Source: Nemopilema nomurai (Eukaryota > Cnidaria > Scyphozoa > Rhizostomeae > Rhizostomatidae). Taken from it: DNA of 64,000 bases. The DNA is taken from positions 1,721,560-1,785,559 of the forward strand of contig ML133389.1 in NCBI GenBank assembly GCA_003864495.1. The letters run 5' to 3'. The position numbers were made by a program, and so were the translations under genes. Of the stretch, positions 21,817 through 34,320 are shown in pieces; within the stretch, counting starts at the first letter, position 1, and every line of letters begins with the position of its first letter. A model generated the notes under the pieces. The model was not told the origin of the DNA. It ran no database searches and saw only the letters and a program-made list of their open reading frames with translations.

Positions 21817-22613
21817 TATACAAAGTACTTCCGTAAAGTATTTGTTCGCGTATGAACATGGAGAAAGGAGCGTTTTTGCTATGATCTAAGAACAACTTTA
21901 AGTAATTTGAAGAAAGCCAATTTTTTAGCTGCTTATACAGAAAAAATGACAAGACAAGAAGTGCTGGGGAAACCAGATATGAAGCGGAGGAAACCCAGGA
22001 CAGTAAGACAGTTCGAGTTTTCTATATGTATTGTGCTAAAGAGGGTGTTAATGCGAAGTAGGGAAAGGAAAGGTAAACATTCGTAGCTATTTCTAGTGGA
22101 AATGTGGGGTGACAAGAACTGTTGGACGGGAAGAAGCACAAATCTGTCATTGCCAACGTCTTGCGGGACACGGCAATTAAGACAGAGAGACATTGACATC
22201 ATCTGTGACACCAGAACTGAGCACTGGCTTTACTTCTATAAATTCACTAAATTAGTTCCACTTGTTTTGACTGGACAAAACAAGAATCCTCCACGTGAGG
22301 GACCTGCAGTTTGCTCGATACCCATACCTCCGCCAGTTTTAGCAGACTTGTCCAAAGCTGTTCACACGTTAAATGTTTATGTTGATGTGAATTTAACCAA
22401 TTTGCTTCACCGCGCCAAACGTATTTCATAGTTTTTATGCATTATGCTTTAATCAAGGTAAGTTTATCGTTAGAGAAGTCTGTGTTGTAATTTGTATCCG
22501 TGTAGTTTTAATTTTGTATAAAATAACAATTTACTGTTTCTATAATTCAGCACACTAAAATTTATTTTTGTGATGATACAAAAAGAAGTTTAAAAAATAT
22601 TTTTAAGATATTG

Positions 22614-22653
22614 TGACGTCATAACATTGTGACGTCATAATACAACGACGTCA
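22614..22653. promoter_or_regulatory. Triple CRE-like array (TGACGTCA)
   Basis: Two perfect palindromic TGACGTCA octamers (22614-22621 and 22630-22637) and a CGACGTCA (22646-22653) sit at 16 bp spacing, inside a near-tandem repeat of attgtgacgtcataa. TGACGTCA is the CREB/ATF site. It is 1.4 kb upstream of the candidate first exon of the FERM/PDZ gene, so it could be promoter-proximal, but it could also be a repeat fragment. Confidence 0.45.
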
Positions 22654-25600
22654 CATAAATGTCACTCCCTATTTGAAGCAATTTACCTCCGTTTTTCAAC
22701 CTCTCGGGCAATCTGAGTTCATCTTAAGCGTTTTTTCGTGGACCGGATTGAAGGACGTTTTTTTGTACGTGGACGATTCCGTCCTTGGCACAGCAGCACC
22801 TTTTGCGCTGATTATCAACAAATATTTACTCTGCTAAGAGGAATTTCTGTGCATAATCTTGTTTCTCAGAAAATAAAGTTTGCTTGATCCTTACAGTGTT
22901 TGCAAACAGACAAAGAGCTGGTTAATAAAGCCAATGGAATACTCGCATTTGCAAGATATGGTTTTGCATTCCATAGGATTTGCAATCAAGGCGATCGACT
23001 AAAAGGAATTCCTAGTCATATCCTTCAATTGTTGGTCGCATGTATTGTTGTTCTGGTATAAACAAGGAGTTCTACGTTTAGCCTGGTTGCATGAGTCTGA
23101 GATGCAGTGAATAATAAGAAAGTCTTTCTTTCAATGTATATGCTCCGAAATAGATCATCGATTCATGTCTTTTCTTGGCTACAACTGGAGGGCTTCGATC
23201 AATAGTGATTAACCTTGGTTAGTCTTCGAGGGAATTCTTCTTCGTGAAACTCTTCTTCTTCTTCTTCTCTTCTTCTCTATTACAGTAGGTTCCCGTCAAC
23301 AGAAAAACCCCTTGAATAGGCAACAGGTCTTATTCTCTTCAAAAGGGGCACCTTTTATTAAAAAATAGTTTTATATCTGAAAGCGAAATGTTTCTTATGT
23401 TCAGTTTATTCCCAAGTGCCAAAAATCCTTGTACTTTTCAATGAATTGTTGATATTAGGTTCATAAAGCATTTTAATGATACTAGAACATTGTATAAATA
23501 CTGTACTGTATCGTACTATGTAGTTTATATTGTACCCTGTTCAATACACATTCATGCACGGTACATTCACATACCTTGACTTGGTTTAACTTGATGGTAC
23601 TCATTAACAAGAAACTTAGACCCTGATTATGAAAAGATCTCTTTACGTAAGAAACTTTCTAAGGCTCCAATTTAAAAAGTGATTCTTATTTGCGGGGATC
23701 TACGGTATTTTGTGACGGTAATGTTCGTTTCGGCTAGATATTGATTGAATGCGATGGGATCTTTAAGCAAGTATAAACTAAACGGGCTCAACGTTCGAAT
23801 ATTGAAGAGAAATTGAATGGGGAAACCAAACAAGCAAGTGACTATGTTTAAAAAGAAACATTGAAGCATCACCTTGCCTGTAAACAACCAACTGATTGTC
23901 GAAGCTGATGTCAAAACAATTTTAATCTCAAACAAAATTAGAGTTGTTATCCTTTTCAGAGAACGTGAATATTGTTATTAGGGGCGTTTAATTCAGAATA
24001 TTAATATACAGAAAGATAATGATACCGGGACAAGGGCTCAATATTAATATCTGGTTGTTTGTGAATGGTTTGATACCATGCTGTGTATCACTTAAGAATA
24101 ATATCTAGTTGGTTTAAGTGGAGAACTTTTGTGGAAAATTCAAAGGTGTAACACAAAGAAAAAGTATTAGGAAAAGATACTAGAAATAATTATAGGCTTA
24201 GTTTGTGAGCCAATGTTAGCTTGGCTTGCTTATATAAAACCTTTCTGATCTATTACGCATACTTAAGCTATAAAAACACGTAATACAATGGCGGGTCAAT
24301 ATTCTGCATGGTATTGTGTATAAAGCAATATATTAAACACAATATTGTACATTATCAATATAATGAAAAGCTGTTTCTTCAAACTGCTAGAGTGATTATT
24401 TAACTAAAATTTTGAAAGTTATGACCGAGAGATGGTATATATGAATAAAATATAAGACATAATAATGAAATGTTATGCGTCAATATCATACATGATGAAA
24501 TTTAAAAAAAGTAATACGTGAAAGTCCTCGATATCATAGAATAGCATTGTACTTCTATTGCGCAAGATATTGGAGGCATGTATGATATCAAGCAACAATT
24601 TGCTGGCAATAGGAATGAATACGTATGGTGTGGTGGCAAAGTTTAAAAACACATGATAGCTGAACTACCAAGAGCGCGATTCAGCGAAATAAAACTCGAA
24701 GTCAATTAAGAGCTTGAGGCTAAATGCTAAAATATTTGTGCAAACCTGAAAACATTTAGAAACAAAGCATTAAAGCTAGAGTGTCTTCGTCTATGATACT
24801 TTTTAGTTTTACAATGTGAAAATATTTTAAGGTCAAGACGAATAATATGAATTATAAGTTGTAACTTTGCATTAATTGTAGCCAGGAAGTAAAGATACAT
24901 TCCGTCCAGCATTCAACAGATGATCAGCTTGGACAACAACCGGAAAAAGCGCAGATGTTTTTAATTAATCATTGCTGTTTCTCCCATATTTACTAAACAA
25001 CTTAAAACATCACAATATCATTCAATACTAACAACAGTATCTAGTACTTAATGCATCACGATTTTATTCGGGGTTAACTTTCCGAGCCGAGGTAAGCATT
25101 TGTAGGGAGGAAATTATTTCCTTCAAGTATATAAATAAAGTGAGGTACAATATTTGTACTGCATAGTTGATTTATACTATTCATATTATGCATTTTATTT
25201 CTGGAAATCTATTTGGTATCAGATACCTACTAAAATTATTTTTGCGTTTGGCATCCTTCTATACCATCTTTTTTGTTAATTGACACTTTCAACAAAAATT
25301 TTACTTCACATAATCATTCAGTTGAAACGATCATTTTCTCATTAAAGCATGCAATTTTTTGTTTTGTTTTATTCCTTAATATAGAAACATACCATTTTTT
25401 TCTTTTATAATCAGTCAATCTTTTGAAATGATGAACTTTTGGGCTGTTAAGCCGTTACTAACCAATTCAGTTTACAAGTTTCACATAAAAATCATCTTTC
25501 AAGTGGGTTTTCAATATGTACATAAATCATTTCTACCAATTCAAAGTTTGCGACACATTTTCGCACTTTTCCATCGTAGGAACCCTTATTTGACCCGTAT

Positions 25601-27825
25601 TCTGTATTCAGGATTAGAACCAAATTTAATTTTCCATTGACTTTCAAAAATAATCTCAGACCACAAAATTTAGGGCGACTCCTCCTACTGCGTTGGTGAC
25701 AAGAACAATAGAAGGTGGCCAGAATATCACTTCTACGTCATGCTAATATTTACTGTTAATTGTAAATTCACTGTTCTAAGTCATGTATTATTTTGTATGA
25801 ACATCTTTTCTCCTCCTACGTTAAACAGAAAGTCATCTTTCACCGGTAACTTTGACGTGGCTTTAAAGCTATTATGACAAGGAGAAAATGGAATGAAAAT
25901 CTAAATGGATAGGGTGGGCGTCTTGTTAAAGTTGTGCGGGTATTCGGTTGATTCTTATAAAAAGAAAACCCTAGGCATTTGTTAATACCTTTGATCGTAA
26001 ACAATGAAAGTGATGCCAAGCATTTTTATATGCTTGAATTTTGTATCTTCAGGAAATTTACGAAGTTGTAAAATTGGCGAAGATGTTGCGAGTAGTTTCT
26101 ATATTTTACAACGTAGCGAGTGGCTTTTGAGAGCATACGTTTCGCATAAAAACAACAGGTTTTGTACATAGTATCGCTTTCACTGAGCGTCTGATTCGCT
26201 TCCATTACCATGCTGGAATTTCATAGTAAAATATTCTTAATACTTTGTAAAAAGAAATGAATCCCAGTGGAAAAGATCTGAGAATATTTTTCAAAGGATG
26301 AAACCAATGTTATGCTTTGTTAATAAAGAAGAAACCTATATATTGCTTCCGATGAGCAATTCCTTCCTCACTTCAGAATTTCGCCTATAATGCATTTGCC
26401 CAGTAAACATGCCGAAGATGCTGAATTCCTTTGGGATGGTTCCGAAATTGTTGGATGTTGATTACAAAGTATCACAATCCTCCTGAGTTTTGAGGAAAGA
26501 AGGAATACAGCTGTAAATGGATTCACCGAGGCGTGACCGTGGCGAAGAAAAATCAAAGCATGTTGCCTATATTATCGCTACGATTTTCATTTGTTTTTCT
26601 GCGTAACACCTATCGATCAAGCTACCTACGCAAGCACTGGCAATTGAAACAACCTGTGTATAAAGTCCTACACTCACCGTATGGCCTAGGGTATTTCAAA
26701 TCCCTGCGTATTGCCTTCGGCTCCCGACGCTAAAGTGATGTGAAACCCAAAGATCACCAATCGAATTGCTGCATAGGTTCTGGCTAATGATGAAACCCTT
26801 ACACTGCCGATCGCTCAAAACAAAGGAACCTGTTGTTACAGGACCTGCAGAAATTTCAAAATTTTCATTTTCACAGATGTTCAACTTTCCAAACACATCA
26901 TCAACCTTCGCTTTCACTAACAATGCCAAATTGCTGCGGAACAAAAGGGCTTTGTTAATGGATAACTATGGACAATAGGCCCAGCTCGGGATGACATTAC
27001 AATGGTTTCTCTCATTGTTTTGGCTGCTGCACCTGCACGGCCGCAATGGCTTCTTAACTTCACTGATCGCGCGATTATGTGTCTCATTACAACTTTTGTC
27101 AAACAAGGTTCGCTTAATATAAACGCCTTTGGCTAAAGACCTCTGAGATCTTATATTTTTGACCGACTTCGAGTCGATTGTACAGAGGATGAGTAAATTT
27201 TTGGTCTTGATCTTGCGGTAGCAATTTTGATGTTTCTCAGCATAGTGGTAGGTCCTAATGTACAATGTTAGGAAGAAATCACAATTTCTCAACTGCACAT
27301 AAAGATTGGAGGATGAATTTACCGTATGGCAATTTTAAAACAATTCATCATTTTACATTAAATATGGCAAATTTTCCATTTTTGAAAACATTTTTCAAGA
27401 TCAATGCAAACAAGAGTGCATACCGACACTATCCGCATCCTGATGACGTCATCAGGTCAATAAATCCCAGGCCTCTTCGCTCTCTATCGGAGCATCGATT
27501 GCTGACCAATACGGACCTCATAGCGACAAACTTTCAATCACGATCGTTTAGCAAGCTGCTATTTAGCAAGCACAAAAGCTGAAAATGACTGGTGCCGTAA
27601 AGGAGGCCATCTGTCGCTAACAATCTGGCCAACAATTATTCAAAAGACATTTGGCTCGCAAGCTGGTATACAAAGTCGCGCCAAAAGCTTTTTACCTCAG
27701 ACACATCGGGTTCAAAAGGCTCAGCACGGATCAGTTTTCTAAAGCCTCGAGACGCAAATGTAATTAATGTTAAAGAAAAGGTTCCGAAGTGGGTACTTGC
27801 TGAGAATACCCATGGCCCTAAAGAT

Positions 27826-27958
27826 TCAAAGACTATGCGGCCGTGCTTATATACAAAAAATTGATGAATGCCTCCCCCCCCCCCCCCGTTTATAAAGACT
27901 ATGCGGCCGTGCTTATATACAAAAAATTGATGAATGCCTCCCCCCCCCCGTTTATAAA
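27826..27958 (+). repeat. Tandem duplication with poly-C ends
   Basis: A unit of about 65-68 bp, aaagactatgcggccgtgct onward through aaattgatgaatgcctc and a run of 10-15 C then gtttataa, occurs twice in tandem. The two copies are near-identical, so the duplication is recent. Confidence 0.9.
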
Positions 27959-30534
27959 CCACCGAGTACCCTCCCCGCCCTGCTTTTAAAAACGCATTTT
28001 AGTCACCTTGAAGGCTTTAAATCGAATTCAGAATAATAGGAAATGCTGTTCAGAAGTTATCGCCCTTGAATTGCAGCTGCTGCTAAATATTTATCAACCT
28101 TGGTCCATTGAATTTACTTTTGGAGAGAATTTTGCCTCTTGAAATCATATACTGTTTCCAATTTTCCAAAATTAATGGGAAAGAATCAGAGCAGGGAAGG
28201 GGTTTACTTGCTTGAAACGGAAAGGCCGATAGATGGATATGAATTAATATATAAAATTGTAGGGCTCTGTGCCCTAGCAATGTTTACAGTTGTTGTTGCT
28301 GTTGTGCGGCCTTTAAAATAGCTAGAGACGACGGGCTTAAATCAGAGCTTAGTGAAAGATTAAGGACATTTTGGGTTGTTAAATCACCAGTTCTTCGTTC
28401 TCGCCTAATATATCATCGCACAAATTTACAGTAAGAAACTCAAGCTTTGAGTTGTTTAGCATAACTATACCATTAAAAATATCCTTAAGTACTAGGAATA
28501 TTACATTATAGATAATCAAGGGTACGGCAAAAAGGCAGCCTCTTATTCATCAGTCTTTGGCCATTGGATGCCTCTTTGGTGAAAACAGATGTTTCATTGG
28601 CAGAAGAAATGTGACAGAAATTACAATTCTTATTATTTGTGTCAATTATAATGAAGAAAAATAAATAAACAATTCTGCGATGAAATCTGCTATTTCTATG
28701 TATATGTGTCTAAATACATCTATTAATTGCGATGCTTGAAAAATGCATATATCTAGAGCTAAAAACAAAATTTGTTGTAATTCTATATTTTCACACTACT
28801 AGCTGTTCTTAATACAAAAATGTGTCGTGCAAAAATGGGATGTAAAAGGGATGTTTAAATTTTTAGGGAGATTGGGACTACGAAGGGGGAAGTGATGGAC
28901 ATGTTATGCAGGATTGTTAGAAATTAGGTGGGAGGGGAGGACTGATAGAAAAATTTGATTGGTCACTGTTAGTTGGAAAAGGTACATGTAGGTAAGGGGG
29001 GGGGTTGGGGTCAATTTGAATAGGGTTAATAACAACAACCCAGTTAGTCTCTGTAACCATAAGGTGAATATGGCATTTCAATTGTTGAAAGTATGGGATT
29101 AATGCTATATCCAGAAATAGTGTTCAAATCAATTGCAGTATTCAGTTGCATATATATGATATACTTGGGATTTATTGTGAACTTTAGAATGGTAAAATGA
29201 TGAATTTGTTACACAAATGATGATGTTGAAAAACAGGAAATCAGTAGAAAAACAGATGGCATATTAAGATTTGTCCAAGGCAGATCTTTTATAAGTGGCT
29301 TTTATTGTGCCTTTGTTGGGAGGTATGGTGAAGAAATGTTTCTTATCTTTTGAGACTAGCTTTGAAAAAGGGTATTGTAAAGAAAAGTTCCATCACTAAA
29401 GACACCAAAGTGTGATTTGTGCAAGCACCTGCATAAAAGGTTTCTCATTTCAGACTTCCATGAAGAAACATGTTTAAATATAGGTGACACAGTTGGATAA
29501 TGATACAAACTGGAAGTGAATAAAAGGTGATCTGCATGCAGAAAATAACAAGGTCTTCACAACCATTTCTTTGAAAATCTGATCAGTGCAGAGAAACTTA
29601 GCTAAAGCAGGTTTTAATCCTTTGTATTGATGTCCATGTAAGAAGGAACCTGAATTCTATCAATGCATGCTTTACACAGAGAACTTGAAAGTGGTTTTAA
29701 GGGTAGTAATAGTACATCTTAAAAAACCTGTACACTACATATGCATGACCCACGAAACAGAACATGAAACCATGCCATGTGAGGACTGGAAAATATACAA
29801 TATATTGTGACAAAGAGGACATCCATGGAATATTATCTGGAAACATATTTCTTAATTTCTGCCCCAGTAGCCATTTAGCCATTAGGTCAAAACTGAGGGA
29901 GGACCTTTTGCTACTTTGGGAATATTTCTATGGGTAATTCCCAACCAGGATTTCACCAAACACGTTTATATTTAGATCAACAAAGCAAGTGGCATTCATT
30001 AAATAAACCCAATTAATAAAAGCATAAAAAACAGAGTCTATGACCCATTACAAAACTATAAGTGCATCTTGTCACTTTGAATTACCTCTAAAGATCTCTG
30101 TCATGGCCACATAACTAAGGTAGGTTGAATAAAGAGTTATGAAACCTGAATGCAAGGTTGTGTCTGAGAAAAATGCTACTACTATCCCATATATTTTATG
30201 GAACGCTTGGGGTAGCAATAGCAGTACAATTCGGGTAGAATTAGTTGTTGCAAAATCTTTGAAAATTCTATGAGAAGGAGAGTTCTTAATTGTATCCAAA
30301 CTACAGAAAAGTGCCTGTGAGCAATGTAGGGATATAGATATTTGAAAAGTTGTGGTTCCTGGGGTAAACAGAAGATGTTATCTAATTTTCAATATTTCAA
30401 AAGTTAAAACTGCAGATATATGAGATTGCTTCGCCCGTCTTTGGCTCAAACAACATGAACCTACATAAGAGATCTTTAGAGTGTGGTGTTTCATCTACTA
30501 ACAAATAGTTGGTGATAGTGGTTTGTTAGAAATT

Positions 30535-30942
30535 TTAACTCTTAACAAACCTCCACCAGCCAATAAGCACAGTGACAATTGATAGAAAACTACCAACAAG
30601 ATACTTGATCAGGTCTAACTTCTGCCCTTCCATTTCCATCCTTACTTTTGCAATTTCAGTCTCAATCCTGTTATTTGTATCCTTGATTTTTTGTTCATGA
30701 ATAGAGGATTCTTCCCTTGTTCTTCCCTTTTCTAAACTCAAGTCAAGAGTGAGACCAGACCTCAGCTTTAACAGCTCATCTTTGAGTAATCTACTTAATT
30801 GAGTCAATTCTGCTTTCATGTTTTCATTCTCTTGTTTCAGCATTAGAAATTCACTTTTTTCCAAAATTACCATGTCCTTTCTCAGTGCTTCTATAGTTGC
30901 GCTCATCCGAATTTCAAGTTGTGCAAGTTCATTTCTTGAAAC
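30535..30942 (-). CDS. CCDC90B: CCDC90B-like exon 2
   Basis: Acceptor ttttttag. Begins VSRNELAQLEIRMSATIEAL, continues RKDMVILEKSEFLMLKQENE, a heptad-rich coiled coil, then RIETEIAKVRMEMEGQKLD and the membrane segment. Stop TAA at 30535-30537. Confidence 0.94.
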   Translation of the reverse strand, partial: VSRNELAQLEIRMSATIEALRKDMVILEKSEFLMLKQENENMKAELTQLSRLLKDELLKLRSGLTLDLSLEKGRTREESSIHEQKIKDTNNRIETEIAKVRMEMEGQKLDLIKYLVGSFLSIVTVLIGWWRFVKS

Positions 30943-32945
30943 CTAAAAAAAGAATACTTTTCAAAAAATGATAACTCCATATTTTGAAATATAACATACT
31001 TACACTTGTATAGAGACTATAAAAGTGTTTATATGAAATATAGGTAGAATAATCTCAATGGCATACCATTTGTAGATGGTACTCTACATATCATACTCCA
31101 AACAACCTATAACGCTACCAGCTTTTTGGTTTGGTGTAGCTGATTGTACATACCTGATTTTGCTGATACATTCCACCTTGGATATAAATTTGAGAAGATT
31201 ATTCAGTTCCTTATCAAATTGCCTGTGGTTTAGACAGGGTATCGTTTTGCTTTCTTGCAAGTGACTGTAAAACCCATATATAACCTGCACAACCAAAGGT
31301 ATTTCCATATCCCCCCTCCCCCTCCCCAAAGTCAAAGGTGCTGCCTATAAAAGGAGTTGTAACTATGTTGTCATATCTGAAAACAAGGCTTGTTATTATT
31401 GTAGGTAACAAAAATTTTCCTTTGCTCTCTTCATAAAGGATAGTAAAATGCAAACAATTAGGGGGTAAATAGGTAAGATGGCAAAGACGACAATGGTGTT
31501 GAAGGTAAGGATGTGGACTTGTTCTTTCAAAATGAGAGAGTGACACCCCAAGTTCTAGCTCCTCTAAAGCTAGAAACAGGGTTGTCCCAATAATACATAT
31601 ATACATACACACAAGCATACATTCTGTGAATTGTCTTTTAAGCCCCCCTCTCTTATGAGCCCCCTTTCTTGAAGGAAAAATGAGCCCCCCTCTCAATTTA
31701 GCCTCCCCCCAAAAAAATTATCTGATGCCAAAATTACAGGCTGTTGGTAATCAGAGGCACGAAGTCAACCCTTTTGAATGTTTGATTTCAAATGACAACA
31801 TGGCATAAGAAGACATTATAGAGTTAATAATTGATGAAGATGAAGATAAGAATATTATTAATTATAAACCCTCTTGATTTTTTTTATTTTGCAAGTTCAA
31901 AAAAGTAATCTTTCACTGAGAATGGTTTTTATTACAAAATATTAATTAAGCCCCCCTCTCTTATAAGGTTCCCCCCTTTGACGTGCTGAGAAACAGTAAG
32001 CCCCCCCCCCCCTCTAGAGTGCTAAAAAGTGAATTCACGGTACATATAAACAGACATACATACATAATTTTATTTGATACCAGGTTTTGCTTTTGGTAGC
32101 ATGTTAATGATGTGGAGAATGATATAAAAGACATCATTATCATCCCTTCAGCACGGTGCCTGAAAGATCCACTAATAAGATCTTCTATCCAATAAATATT
32201 GTACATTACCTACAATAGGTATTTCGTTCAGAGTGTTAGTTCAAATTCATGAAGCTAGCAGAAATGTCTCCTAGGTACCCCATGTGCACATGTGCCTTGA
32301 CTCAAGAGGGGATGTTATTGGTGGAATAGGGAAAGCTGTTATGTATCTTAAGATTCTTAAAAAAATTCAATGCCTAAGATTCACTTTTGATAGACTGGTT
32401 AATAATTTAAATATGCATATGAATTAATTGAAGACAATGGAGGCTAGAATTTAACGACCACGAAGAATTTTAAATCTCACCATGTACTTTGACATTCCGG
32501 ATGCTCCGCTTGTCAAAATTTCCGTCAAGCAATCCGTAATCGTTTCAGCTTGGTCCAAACTAAATCCATGGCTTTGAAGAGTAGTCACGAGTTTGTGAGT
32601 GTCGAAGTAAAATGTCGCACTCGAGTCTACAGCGGGGGTAAGACTTGGCGAAAATGAAAGTCCAGCTACATTCATAAAATCACGACCCTGTATCGCTTGA
32701 GCTTTTTTCTCCAAAGCAGAAAACCTTTTAAGTAGGTTGAGATCAAGATTACTGTTCGATGAACTCTGATTGACAGAAACAGACGTTGATAAGCTGCGAA
32801 ACATAGGCCCACTGGATGACGAAATGCTAGCTGGCTTCGCACGAATGGTCTGACTCAATCCTGTTGCTCTTAAAAATCCATGACAACTGGCTTTTTCAAC
32901 GAGTTTAAACGAGCCACATAGTGCTTTGAAAGTTGGAGCTGCCAT
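30535..32945 (-). CDS. CCDC90B: CCDC90B/MCUR1-family mitochondrial coiled-coil membrane protein (two exons)
   Basis: Exons 32481-32945 (155 codons) and 30535-30942 (135 codons plus TAA) join at phase 0 to give 290 residues. The N-terminus is Arg/Ser-rich with FRSLSTSV, a plausible mitochondrial presequence. Then comes FDTHKLVTTLQSHGFSLDQA, the CCDC90 core (human relatives: FDTH.LV..L...GF...QAE), a coiled coil beginning RKDMVILEKSEF, and a C-terminal membrane segment (IKYLVGSFLSIVTVLIGWW) ending VKS. MCUR1 regulates the mitochondrial calcium uniporter or respiratory assembly; CCDC90B is its paralogue. An invertebrate single copy would be co-orthologous to both. It lacks about 20 coiled-coil residues relative to human CCDC90B. 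The ATG at 32945 was chosen; a frame extension upstream starts only at a GTG. Confidence 0.93.
30943..32480. other. Intron of the CCDC90B-like gene with C-rich repeat pair
   Basis: The 1.5 kb intron contains two direct copies of aagcccccctctcttat (31640-31656 and 31948-31964) with further gagccccc- and aagccccc-rich pieces between, probably parts of one C-rich mobile-element family. A 160-codon minus-strand frame at 31214-31696 comes from this composition. Confidence 0.7.
32481..32945 (-). CDS. CCDC90B: CCDC90B-like exon 1
   Basis: From ATG MAAPTFKALCG to MSKYM, donor GTGAGA. Contains the presequence and the FDTHKLV / GFSLDQAETI core. In the join to exon 2 the spacing between the core and RKDM matches that of human CCDC90B as I recall it, which supports a direct two-exon structure. 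Confidence 0.93.
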
Positions 32946-33596
32946 AACAATATAATTTTCCTTCACGGGTTCAATTTAACTCCTACCTTCTGTTATAACT
33001 GTTGAAACTTTAATTCTCCCATCTTCAACCTCCACTCATTTTTGTAATGAAAACGAGTCTCGGAAGTGAATCAGAGGCACTGTTTCCATGGAAACTATTG
33101 TTCTGATTAATGGGGAAAAAACTCTGGTCCTAGTAATGTTTTTGTGGTCACATTCCATGCACGTGATTGTATTGTATCGCTAAAGTTTCACATGGCTACA
33201 TGTCTTTCATACAGACTGGACTTTGCTCCCAATTTAACTTACAGCCATCAATACAAATCTTTTACAATCGATTTTAACCACAGTTAAATAATTTTTCAAA
33301 ATCCAGCTGGGGTTTTGAATGAAAGAATATTCATTGAAAAATTTAATCAGCACGCCATGATTGTCCCTTGCAATTTCGTTTCAGAAACGTTAAATGTGGT
33401 GTGCTTTTGAATGAATCGCAAACGCCCAAAGAGGGTCAAACATGCCATGGGATAGGCCTTCTCTTGAACAAAGGCGTTGAAAGGCAGTAACTATGCAAGT
33501 TGCAATCTATCAGAATGACTTTGTAAATTGAGATCTATAAGAGTGTTGGCAATAAAATTGTTAACATTATGATTTGTGGTAAATAGATAATACACC

Positions 33597-34320
33597 TTTT
33601 TTATATAAGAAACCTAGTACTAAAGCCCCAAAAATTTAGAAACTTTAAGAACTAAATCAATATTTTTAAGAAACTCCAAAGAAATAAGATGACTTTCTGA
33701 GCTGGAAAATATTACGTACCGGGTGTCTCGAAAATAATACAAAAATAATACAAAGATTTAAGCACACTGGGTGTCTCGATAAAAAGTACCCCTGTTTCCA
33801 TAAGAATAATGAACAAGAGATACGATATCAAATCTTACTGTTGCGTTTTAAACTTTAATACAATTAGTATGCAAGGGAAGGCGCAAAAATTGATGTTAAA
33901 TGCTTATCCAAAAATAAGAAACCTTAAACAAACTTTTAGTACTAGAAACTAGTGAAAATTAAGAAACTTTTAGTACTAGAAACTAGTGAAAATTAAGAAA
34001 CTTTTAGTACTAGAAACTAGTGAAAATTAAGAAACTTTTAGTACTAGAAACTAGTGAAAAATTAAGAAACTTTTAGTACTAGAAACTAGTGAAAATTAAG
34101 AAACTTTTAGTACTAGAAACTAGTGAAAATTAAGAAACTTTTAGTACTAGAAACTAGTGAAAAATTAAGAAACTTTTAGTACTAGAAACTAGTGAAAAAT
34201 TAAGAAACCTCTAGTACTAGAAGCTAGTGAAAAATTAAGAAACTTTAAGTACAAGAAACTAGTGAAAATTAAGAAACTTTTAGTACTAGGACTCAAGCTA
34301 GGTTTCTTATAAAAATATAC
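33597..34320. mobile_element. Candidate non-autonomous element: inverted termini around a minisatellite
   Basis: The left end (about 33597-33624) reads ttatataagaaacctagtac. The right end, reverse-complemented (34320 to about 34290), reads tttttataagaaacctag and continues cttgagtcctagtactaaa. These are inverted repeats about 700 bp apart with an 11-copy minisatellite between them whose unit itself resembles the termini. No clear target duplication was found. Confidence 0.5.
33925..34290 (+). repeat. Minisatellite, 34-35 bp unit, about 11 copies
   Basis: The unit aagaaacttttagtactaga followed by aactagtgaaaatt repeats about eleven times, near-perfect in the middle and diverged in the last three copies. 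Each unit contains the short palindrome actagaaactagt. Confidence 0.95.

Larger units (their letters stand above)
21251..30534. other. 9.3 kb without a supported gene
   Basis: Only short, unconvincing open frames occur on both strands. Supported contents are a copy of repeat family A (21731-21816), a CRE-like triplet (22614-22653) and a duplicated poly-C segment (27826-27958). The stretch at 26.3-27.6 kb has somewhat higher open-frame density and balanced composition, but no exon borders or family match were seen. It may be the intergenic spacer and promoter region of the FERM/PDZ gene. Confidence 0.6.

Noticed and set aside
26696..27298. Cluster of overlapping open frames on both strands near 27 kb
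   Set aside because: Frames of 60-110 codons without motifs or consistent splice borders; could be an old mobile-element remnant but no supporting feature was seen.
21251..30000. Search for KIND-domain exons upstream of FERM
   Set aside because: No minus-strand segment with KIND-like sequence and matching splice phases was found by eye; absence is not proven.
31214..31696. 160-codon minus-strand open frame
   Set aside because: It lies inside the CCDC90B-like intron, overlaps C-rich repeat sequence, has no family resemblance and no exon borders.
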